From Thiothrix sp. (lineage in GTDB: Bacteria; Pseudomonadota; Gammaproteobacteria; Thiotrichales; Thiotrichaceae): a stretch of DNA of 60,157 nt. The notes beneath the pieces were generated by a model. The model had not been told where the DNA came from and made no database searches. It worked only from the letters and a program-made list of their open reading frames with translations. Positions 53,793-60,157 of the stretch are shown piece by piece. Positions within the stretch are counted from its first letter, which is position 1. Each line of letters opens with the position of its first letter. A program made the position numbers and the translations under genes. The stretch covers positions 1 to 60,157 of the forward strand of contig SSFA01000025.1 of the NCBI GenBank assembly GCA_008015155.1, given 5' to 3'.

Positions 53793-56651
53793 ATGCAACT
53801 AACTCCCCACCAAGCCCAATACTACGCATGGCAACTCACCCGCCATGCCGCCAGCAACTCCCTCGAATCGCTTGCCCCGACCTTGGTAAATGCCCAAATC
53901 GACCTCAACCCGCATCAGGTCGAAGCCGCCTTGTTTGCCTATGAAAATCCGTTATTGAAAGGCGTGATCCTTGCCGATGAAGTCGGTTTGGGAAAAACCA
54001 TCGAAGCGGGCTTAGTTATTGCACAACGCTGGGCTGAACGCAAACGCCGGATATTGATCATCGTCCCTGCCAACCTACGCAAACAATGGCATCAGGAGTT
54101 ACAGGACAAATTCGGCTTGCCTTGTCTGCTGCTGGAAAGCAAAAGCTACAATACCTTGCAAAAGGCGGGTGCTCGGCATCCGTTTGATAATACTGACCAC
54201 ATCATTATCGGCTCTTACCAATTTGCCAAAAGCAAGGCTAAAGACGTAAAAGCGGTGGATTGGGATTTGGTGGTGATGGATGAAGCCCACCGACTGCGCA
54301 ACGTTTACAAAACCGGGAATGTTATTGCCCGCACTCTCAAGGAAACATTGGCGCATGTCCATTCCAAAATTCTGTTGACCGCTACCCCATTGCAAAACTC
54401 CCTGTTGGAACTGTATGGGCTGGTCAGTCTGATTGATGATCGGGTATTTGGTGATTTAGAAAGTTTCCGTAGCCAGTTTGGGCAAGCCAACCGCGAAACG
54501 ACGCTGCAAAACTTGCGTCACCGTATCAGCCCGTTTTGCAAACGAACCCTGCGGCGACAAGTCCAGCAATACGTTCCTTACACCAAACGCATTCCGATTC
54601 TGGAAGAGTTCACGCCGACACAGGATGAGCGGGATTTTTCCAATCTGGTTGCTGAGTATTTGCGCCGCCCCAAGTTGCAAGCCTTGCCGGATGGTCAACG
54701 CCAACTGATTTCACTGGTGTTGTGGAAACTGTTGGCCTCATCTACCCATGCGATTGCGGGCGCATTGGAAACGATGGCAAACCGTTTGCAGGCTACGCTG
54801 GATGACCCGAACAAGCTCGATCTTGCCATGCTGGATGACGACTATGAGGCACTGGATGAAACCGCTGAGGAATGGGATGACGAAGACCCGATAAGCGACA
54901 AGCCGCTCAACGTCCGTGAAGCCATCCAGCAAGAAATGGAAGAGCTACGCTTGTTCAAAGAAAAGGCCGACCAGATTCGGGATAACAGTAAGGGACAAGC
55001 CCTGTTGCTGGCACTGGATAAGGCATTCAAGGAGCTGGAACGCTTGGGGGCGGCAAAAAAAGCCATCATTTTTACCGAATCCAAACGCACGCAAAGCTAC
55101 CTGCAAAACCTGTTACGGGATACCTCTTACGGTGCAGGCTTGGTGCTATTCAATGGTACGAACAGCGACACCCAAGCCCAGCAAATCCATAAGGCATGGG
55201 TGCAACGTCATGCCGGTACGGATAAGGTCACTGGCTCGAAAACGGCAGATACCCGTGCCGCCCTGGTCGATTGCTTCCGCGAACAAGGCAGTGTGATGAT
55301 TGCCACCGAAGCAGGGGCAGAGGGTATCAACCTTCAGTTTTGTTCACTGGTGATCAATTACGATTTGCCGTGGAATCCGCAGCGCATTGAGCAGCGCATT
55401 GGGCGTTGCCACCGTTACGGGCAAAAGCATGATGTGGTGGTGGTCAACTTCGTCGATTTAAGCAATGAAGCCGATAAGCGTGTGTATGAATTATTGGCGC
55501 AGAAATTCCAGCTGTTTGAAGGGGTTTTCGGTGCTAGTGATGAAGTGTTGGGCGCAATTGGTTCGGGTATCGACTTTGAGCGCCGCATTGCCCATATTTA
55601 TCAAACCTGCCGCCAACCGGAAGAAATTCGCAGCAGCTTTGCCGCACTCCAGCAGGAACTGGCAGGCGAAATCACGCAAGCGATGACACAAACCCGCCAG
55701 TTGTTGCTGGAGAACTTTGATGAAGAAGTCCACGCCAAACTAAAAAAACACGCGGATGACAGCCAGATTATCCTCAACCGCTACGAGCGGATGCTGATGG
55801 ATTTGACCCGTACCGCACTCGCTACCCATGCTGAATTCAATGGTGACAACGGCTTCAATCTGCAAAGCCTGCCTACCTCGACCTTACAAGGACAAGTGCC
55901 TCTCGGACGTTATGAATTGCCGCGCCGTTCTGGAGAAGCGCACCTCTACCGTTTGGGGAATCCACTCGCTGAATGGTTGCTGGCTCAAGCCAAGCAAACC
56001 CATGTGCCCCCTGCCCGTTTGCGTTTTGATTACGCAGCGTATGGGGCAAGGCTGGCAACACTGGAAAATTTGCGTGGTACGAGTGGCCTATTGCAAGCAC
56101 GGTTACTGAGCGTTTCTGCACTGGCACAGGAAGAACAACATTTGCTGGTGGTGGCGGTTGACCGTAACGGCAATGTGTTGGCACTGGATGATCCCGACAA
56201 ACTGTTACGCATTCCGGCAATAGTCACGGCGACACCGCTAGACTTACCTGACAGCCCATTGCTGCAACACGATCTTGCACAACGTAAAAATGCCTTGTTG
56301 CGTGAAATCAATGACCGCAACTTGAGCTATTTCGATCAGGAAGTGCAAAAGCTGGATGGTTGGGCAGATGATCTTAAACTGGGGCTGGAGCAGGAAATCA
56401 AGGACATTGACCGCGAAATCAATGAAGTGCGCCGTACCGCTGCGATTGTACCCACACTGGATGAAAAGCTGCATTGGCAGAAACGCCAGCGCGAACTGGA
56501 AACCAAACGCAGCAAGTCACGCCGCGAACTGTTCCGGCGGCAAGATGACATCGACGAGCAGCGCAATGCGTTGATTACAGAACTGGAAGAGAGCTTGCAG
56601 CAGCGGGTGGAGGAGCGGACTCTGTTTACTATCGAATGGGAGTTGGTGTAG
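53793..56651 (+). CDS. SNF2-family helicase of a defence-like operon
   Basis: This ~952-residue superfamily 2 enzyme has Walker A DEVGLGKT at residues 62-69 and a DEAH box at 163-166. The C-terminal helicase lobe carries GAEGINLQFCSLVINYD, then NPQRIEQRIGRCHRYGQ (motif VI), which identifies the SNF2/RapA type. The last ~150 residues are an acidic/basic coiled coil (RELETKRSKSRRELFRRQDD). The ATG at 53793 is preferred to 53760. The helicase leads a string of genes ending in a DNA methyltransferase, as in the Hma and DISARM defence families; Hma fits better because the methylase is type III-like. Confidence 0.85.
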   Translation: MQLTPHQAQYYAWQLTRHAASNSLESLAPTLVNAQIDLNPHQVEAALFAYENPLLKGVILADEVGLGKTIEAGLVIAQRWAERKRRILIIVPANLRKQWHQELQDKFGLPCLLLESKSYNTLQKAGARHPFDNTDHIIIGSYQFAKSKAKDVKAVDWDLVVMDEAHRLRNVYKTGNVIARTLKETLAHVHSKILLTATPLQNSLLELYGLVSLIDDRVFGDLESFRSQFGQANRETTLQNLRHRISPFCKRTLRRQVQQYVPYTKRIPILEEFTPTQDERDFSNLVAEYLRRPKLQALPDGQRQLISLVLWKLLASSTHAIAGALETMANRLQATLDDPNKLDLAMLDDDYEALDETAEEWDDEDPISDKPLNVREAIQQEMEELRLFKEKADQIRDNSKGQALLLALDKAFKELERLGAAKKAIIFTESKRTQSYLQNLLRDTSYGAGLVLFNGTNSDTQAQQIHKAWVQRHAGTDKVTGSKTADTRAALVDCFREQGSVMIATEAGAEGINLQFCSLVINYDLPWNPQRIEQRIGRCHRYGQKHDVVVVNFVDLSNEADKRVYELLAQKFQLFEGVFGASDEVLGAIGSGIDFERRIAHIYQTCRQPEEIRSSFAALQQELAGEITQAMTQTRQLLLENFDEEVHAKLKKHADDSQIILNRYERMLMDLTRTALATHAEFNGDNGFNLQSLPTSTLQGQVPLGRYELPRRSGEAHLYRLGNPLAEWLLAQAKQTHVPPARLRFDYAAYGARLATLENLRGTSGLLQARLLSVSALAQEEQHLLVVAVDRNGNVLALDDPDKLLRIPAIVTATPLDLPDSPLLQHDLAQRKNALLREINDRNLSYFDQEVQKLDGWADDLKLGLEQEIKDIDREINEVRRTAAIVPTLDEKLHWQKRQRELETKRSKSRRELFRRQDDIDEQRNALITELEESLQQRVEERTLFTIEWELV

Positions 56652-56720
56652 CTGCCTGATAGTTTGAGGTATCAGGTATCTACGCTACACTAACGCCAAC
56701 ACTCACGGGGAAACATTGCT

Positions 56721-56969
56721 ATGCACAGCCTGTCGATACCCTATGCCGCTGACCTGTTGGTAACATCCGGCAAATCACCGCACGATTTGGAAGAAGAATT
56801 ACGTTTCCTGCTGGCGGTCAAGCTATTTGAAATGCATCGTTTGTCATTGGGCAAAGCTGCGGAGTTCTGCGGCATGGTTAAACTGCGCTTTATGTTTGAG
56901 CTGGGGCGGCTGAAAGTACCCGTTGTCAATCTATGTGATAATCAAATTCAGGACGAATTACATGACTAA
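56721..56969 (+). CDS. UPF0175 small protein
   Basis: This 82-residue protein has the UPF0175 pattern: an ELRFLLAVKLFEMHRLSLGKAAEF helix-turn-helix-like region, then KLRFMFELGRLKVPV. These proteins are usually antitoxin-like, beside PIN-type (DUF3368) toxins. No such toxin lies beside it; instead its last 8 bp overlap the ATPase start. GGGGAAA precedes the ATG. It may act as a regulator of the operon or of the ATPase-nuclease pair. Confidence 0.75.
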   Translation: MHSLSIPYAADLLVTSGKSPHDLEEELRFLLAVKLFEMHRLSLGKAAEFCGMVKLRFMFELGRLKVPVVNLCDNQIQDELHD

Positions 56970-58368
56970 GATTACGGTCAGCCATCTTGGGCTAATAGAT
57001 CAAGCAGAGATTGAACTTGCTAACCTGACCATTATTTGCGGTGAAAACAATACTGGCAAAACTTACATCACCTACCTGATTTACTGCCTGCTGACAACAT
57101 GGCGGCATTTTATAGATTTAGATTTGCAACAGCCATTAAAAGAGTTACGCCAGCAGGGTATTGTTAAGATTGATCTGCAAGCCTTGGTTGTGAATCAGTG
57201 GGATACCCTCTGTGCAAAGGCATTGAAAAGTTTTGAAAGTCAGTTTCCAGAAATGGCAGCTTCCCAAAGTGACATTTATCAGGGCTTCCACCTAGGTGTC
57301 GACATGCCGTTGAGTAATACATGGCAACACAAAGACTACAAACGGGAATTACGCAGTGCTGAGGGTAATCTGTTGCTTAGCATGAGTAAGCTTGCTGATG
57401 CCACTGAGCTGGAAATCGCTTCCCCCACCCAAGAATCTTCCCTGCCAGGTATCGCGTTGGCTGAGTTCATTGAGGAGCGGATTCTGGAATTGATCCTGTC
57501 CGACATTGTACCTAACACCTTCATTGCCAGCACTGAGCGGACAGGAGCGACCATTTTCCGGCGGCAGCTCAATCTGGCATTAAGCAATATTGTTGAGCTA
57601 CTGACTCAAGCCCATAGAGACGGTGCAGATAGCGTAAAACCGCACAAAGTATTTGAGACTTTGTATAGCCGTCACGATTACGCACTGCCAGTACGGCGTA
57701 ACGTTGAATATATCAACCAGTTACCCGCCAGTAATGCCGACTATGGCGAGTTATCCAAACAATACCCTGAACTGCTCACTGAGTTTGAGGGCATTGCTGG
57801 GGGTAGTTATGTCACCAGCAAAGAGGGCATTACCTACTTCCAGCCGAAAAATACCCGTCTGAAACTGGGGTTAGGGGAAGCTTCCAGTTCTGTCCGTTCT
57901 TTATTGATTTTGTGGTACTGGCTGCGTTTCGATGCCAAGCCGGGTGATATGTTGATGTTGGACGAACCGGAATTAAACCTGCACCCTGCCAACCAGCGGC
58001 GTTTGGCACGCTTTCTGGCGCAACTGGTGAATCACCGCGTTAGTGTCTTCATCACTACGCACAGCGATTACATCATCAAGGAATTCAACACCATGATCAT
58101 GCTGGCGCAGCGGAAACCACACACGGAAAAGGTTCGGGAAGCACAGGGTTACAAAATTGACGAATTGCTTGCGCCTGCAAAAGTGGCGTTGTACATGACT
58201 GGCTCAAAAATGGAATCTCGTCAAGGTCGTGGCAAACGCACCAGAGTCAATACGCTCATTCCTGCCAAAATATACCCTGACCAAGGTATCGAAGTGACGA
58301 CCTTTGATACCACCATTGAAGAAATGAACAGCATTCAAAGCGAGATACTCTATGGGGGTGAGCTTTGA
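56962..58368 (+). CDS. RecF/OLD-like ATPase without an evident TOPRIM domain
   Basis: This ~468-residue protein has an ABC/SMC-type ATPase core: Walker A GENNTGKT at residues 27-34, a signature-like LGLGEASSSVRSLL ~302-315, Walker B MLMLDEPELNLHP at 330-342, and the H-loop ITTHSDYIIKE ~364. The region between the two lobes (about 45-295) is a variable helical insertion. The C-terminus does not show TOPRIM acidic motifs, so it is not a complete OLD nuclease. The start overlaps the UPF0175 stop; the next gene overlaps its end. The pair resembles an ATPase-effector unit. Confidence 0.85.
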   Translation: MTKITVSHLGLIDQAEIELANLTIICGENNTGKTYITYLIYCLLTTWRHFIDLDLQQPLKELRQQGIVKIDLQALVVNQWDTLCAKALKSFESQFPEMAASQSDIYQGFHLGVDMPLSNTWQHKDYKRELRSAEGNLLLSMSKLADATELEIASPTQESSLPGIALAEFIEERILELILSDIVPNTFIASTERTGATIFRRQLNLALSNIVELLTQAHRDGADSVKPHKVFETLYSRHDYALPVRRNVEYINQLPASNADYGELSKQYPELLTEFEGIAGGSYVTSKEGITYFQPKNTRLKLGLGEASSSVRSLLILWYWLRFDAKPGDMLMLDEPELNLHPANQRRLARFLAQLVNHRVSVFITTHSDYIIKEFNTMIMLAQRKPHTEKVREAQGYKIDELLAPAKVALYMTGSKMESRQGRGKRTRVNTLIPAKIYPDQGIEVTTFDTTIEEMNSIQSEILYGGEL

Positions 58369-58940
58369 GTTTATCCGAGGCCATGCAGCATCTCTGTAAT
58401 TCACTGGCTTGTGTCAGTTATCGGGGTGATCAGCACTCGAATATCCTCATTAAGGAAGTCGACACACTGGCAACCCTGAAAAAAGTCACGCTATTAGCGG
58501 GTAATGGTGACTGGTTTGCCTTTGAGCCGGACAAAGGGCGGGGGAAGTTGGCAAAAATGTCTGAGCTATTGGCAACGGGGAGAGCGTTCGACCACCATCG
58601 AGCCTGTGATTGTGTGGTGCTGGTGTTCAAAGATAATAAATTGCATGTGCTGTATATTGACTTGAAATCCAGTAACCCGATTGGCTATGCGGGGCAGTTC
58701 AAAAGTGTTCGTCAATTTGTACGTTATTTGTTGGGGCTGCTGAAAGAATTTCATGGGGCTGACTTCAGCGAAATGAAGGAAAGCTACTTGATTTTTCATG
58801 GTGGCAAAAAACCGTTACTTGACAAAAAAACAACAGTTCCCCTGAAGGCGGAGAAAGTTGGTAAAACCTCACCCGACAAGGCATTCAAGCAGGATGTGCC
58901 GAATGGCGCACAACTCTATTTAAAAGCATTCCTAGGCTAA
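58365..58940 (+). CDS. Putative PD-(D/E)XK-like nuclease of the ATPase partner
   Basis: This is a 191-residue protein that I do not recognise by name. The central strand pattern ACDCVVLVFKDNKLHVLYIDLKSSNP (residues 81-105, quoted in part) offers Asp82 and the D99-L-K101 triad, and the following GQFKSVRQFVRYLL helix with Gln111 fits a PD-(D/E)XK nuclease core. Translation may start at TTG (58365), overlapping the ATPase stop by 4 bp, or at ATG 58383. It is followed 2 bp later by the methyltransferase ATG. The function as effector nuclease is inferred from context. Confidence 0.6.
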   Translation: MSLSEAMQHLCNSLACVSYRGDQHSNILIKEVDTLATLKKVTLLAGNGDWFAFEPDKGRGKLAKMSELLATGRAFDHHRACDCVVLVFKDNKLHVLYIDLKSSNPIGYAGQFKSVRQFVRYLLGLLKEFHGADFSEMKESYLIFHGGKKPLLDKKTTVPLKAEKVGKTSPDKAFKQDVPNGAQLYLKAFLG

Positions 58941-58942
58941 CC

Positions 58943-60157
58943 ATGACCCCCAAACTCGAACTCACTTGGATCGGCAAATCCCACCGCCCCAAACTCGAAC
59001 CGCGCATCCTGCTGGAAGATCCCGCCAAATCCTACCACGCTGCCACCCGCGTGACCGACCACGACCAGTTCGACAACCGCCTGATTTTCGGGGATAACCT
59101 GCTGGCCTTACGCGCCTTGGAAGCCGAGTTCACGGGCAAGATCAAATGCGTGTTCATCGACCCGCCGTACAATACGGGCAGCGCGTTTACGCATTACGAT
59201 GATGGGCTGGAACATTCCATCTGGCTGGGGCTAATGCGTGATCGCCTCGAAATCATCCGCCGCCTCCTTTCCGACGACGGTTCGCTGTGGATAACCATCG
59301 ACGACAATGAATGCCACTACCTCAAAGTCCTCTGCGACGAACTCTTCGGTCGCCAAAACTTCGTCGCTAACGTAACTTGGAGATCATCTGATGCAGCAAA
59401 CAATGATGCAAAGACTTTCTCTATAGACCATAATCATATTTTGATTTACAGCAAGCAACCCAATTGGCTGTCTTATCAGCTTCCACGAACCGATGAAGCA
59501 AATGCCCATTATAAAAATCCAGATAATGATCCAAACGGTGCATGGTTTATGGGGAATCTTTCCTCGCCAAAACCTCGCCCTAATCTTCGTTATAAAGTTA
59601 TATCACCGACAGGACATGAGATTGAGCCACCAGCTAACGGATGGCGATGGCAGCAAAGTACCCTACTAGAAATGATTCAAACAGGTGAAGTAGTTTTTTC
59701 AAAAGATGGCAAGCGTATTATTAAAAAGACCTATTTAAAAGATCAAAAAGGTCTTGCTCCTTCGAGTATGTGGGATAACATCGAAGAAACTGGACACAAT
59801 AGACAAGCCAAATATGAGTTAAAAAAATTATTTCCCGATGTTGATACCTCAGAGCTATTTGCAACTCCAAAACCGGAAAAGTTAATCCAAAAAATATTAA
59901 TGGTTGCTACTCTTCCTAATGACTTAGTGCTGGATTCGTTTGCGGGGAGCGGGACGACGGGGGCGGTAGCGCACAAGATGGGGCGCAAGTGGATCATGGT
60001 GGAACTGGGCGACCACTGCCACACCCACATCATCCCGCGCCTGCAAAAAGTCATCGACGGCACCGACCAAGGCGGCATCAGTAAAGCGGTGGACTGGACG
60101 GGCGGCGGCGGATTCCGCTATTACAAACTCGCGCCCTCCCTGCTGGAGCGTGACCGC
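58943..60157 (+). CDS. Type III-like (beta-class) DNA methyltransferase, 3' end outside the window
   Basis: The frame is open from ATG 58943 to the window end (405 residues, no stop). Motif IV DPPYNTGSAFTHYDD is at residues 73-87 and the SAM motif FAGSGTTGAVAHKMGRK at ~333, in the order of beta-class N6-adenine methyltransferases (type III Mod-like). The middle, about residues 147-330, is the target-recognition region. It is markedly more AT-rich than both sides, suggesting domain exchange. The gene ends beyond 60157; a type III-like ATPase or restriction gene may follow. Its start is 2 bp after the previous stop. Confidence 0.9.
   Translation, partial: MTPKLELTWIGKSHRPKLEPRILLEDPAKSYHAATRVTDHDQFDNRLIFGDNLLALRALEAEFTGKIKCVFIDPPYNTGSAFTHYDDGLEHSIWLGLMRDRLEIIRRLLSDDGSLWITIDDNECHYLKVLCDELFGRQNFVANVTWRSSDAANNDAKTFSIDHNHILIYSKQPNWLSYQLPRTDEANAHYKNPDNDPNGAWFMGNLSSPKPRPNLRYKVISPTGHEIEPPANGWRWQQSTLLEMIQTGEVVFSKDGKRIIKKTYLKDQKGLAPSSMWDNIEETGHNRQAKYELKKLFPDVDTSELFATPKPEKLIQKILMVATLPNDLVLDSFAGSGTTGAVAHKMGRKWIMVELGDHCHTHIIPRLQKVIDGTDQGGISKAVDWTGGGGFRYYKLAPSLLERDR

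Noticed and set aside
55873..56220. 115-residue minus-strand ORF opposite the helicase
   Set aside because: Shadow ORF; composition follows the helicase codons and no start signal is present.
53793..56651. DISARM class 1 (DrmD) identity of the helicase
   Set aside because: No DrmA, DrmB or DrmC partner and the methyltransferase is short and type III-like, so the Hma layout is a better fit.
1..60157. CRISPR arrays and tRNA or rRNA genes
   Set aside because: No regularly spaced direct repeats and no cloverleaf-like or rRNA segments were recognised by eye in the gaps. A covariance-model scan would be needed to exclude small RNAs.

Overview
This window looks like chromosome from a sulfur-oxidising gammaproteobacterium of the Thiothrix/Thiotrichaceae type. 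The basis is a membrane-bound sulfite dehydrogenase (soeABC), a phosphoribulokinase, a canonical ybgC-tolQRAB-pal-cpoB cluster, lutABC/lldP/dld lactate oxidation and a TRAP dicarboxylate system. The genus is an inference from gene content and protein style; no rRNA or tRNA gene was seen.

Layout. 0-0.7 kb: the 3' end of an IS5-type transposase and an AT-rich orphan ORF. 0.7-11.8 kb: a lactate locus (D-lactate dehydrogenase, permease, LldR regulator, LutABC) with five palindromic LldR-type operators; a thioesterase and a pseudouridine-catabolism pair (psuK-psuG) sit inside it. 11.7-14.3 kb: a GIY-YIG/DUF4357 protein and two tandem DUF6174 paralogues. 14.5-20.9 kb: argS, an unusual lipoprotein PBP4, an RlpA-type protein, a polysaccharide deacetylase, a PP-loop enzyme and a DUF2892 protein. 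21-38.2 kb: fadD, the DctB/DctD two-component pair, rimO, phosphoribulokinase, a HIT protein with a 2Fe-2S reductase, the dctPQM TRAP transporter with a sigma-54-like promoter, then a DUF1800-DUF1501-sulfatase operon. 38.4-48.9 kb: cysQ, an orphan response regulator, trmB, two exported peptidase-like proteins and the tol-pal operon with its terminator. 49-53.6 kb: soeABC.

53.7-60.2 kb: an accessory, defence-like island begins just after a perfect 15-bp inverted repeat. It encodes an SNF2-type helicase, a UPF0175 protein, a RecF/OLD-like ATPase without an evident TOPRIM domain, a small protein with a PD-(D/E)XK-like signature, and a type III-like DNA methyltransferase that runs off the window. 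The last four genes overlap or nearly touch. Helicase plus methylase resembles the Hma (helicase-methylase-ATPase) defence architecture, with an embedded ATPase-nuclease pair as candidate effector. This is the most likely place for an undescribed system.

Functionally, lactate (both isomers) and C4-dicarboxylates feed heterotrophic metabolism. Sulfite oxidation by SoeABC and the phosphoribulokinase point to a mixotrophic or autotrophic sulfur lifestyle. Envelope maintenance genes (tol-pal, PBP4, RlpA) are well represented.
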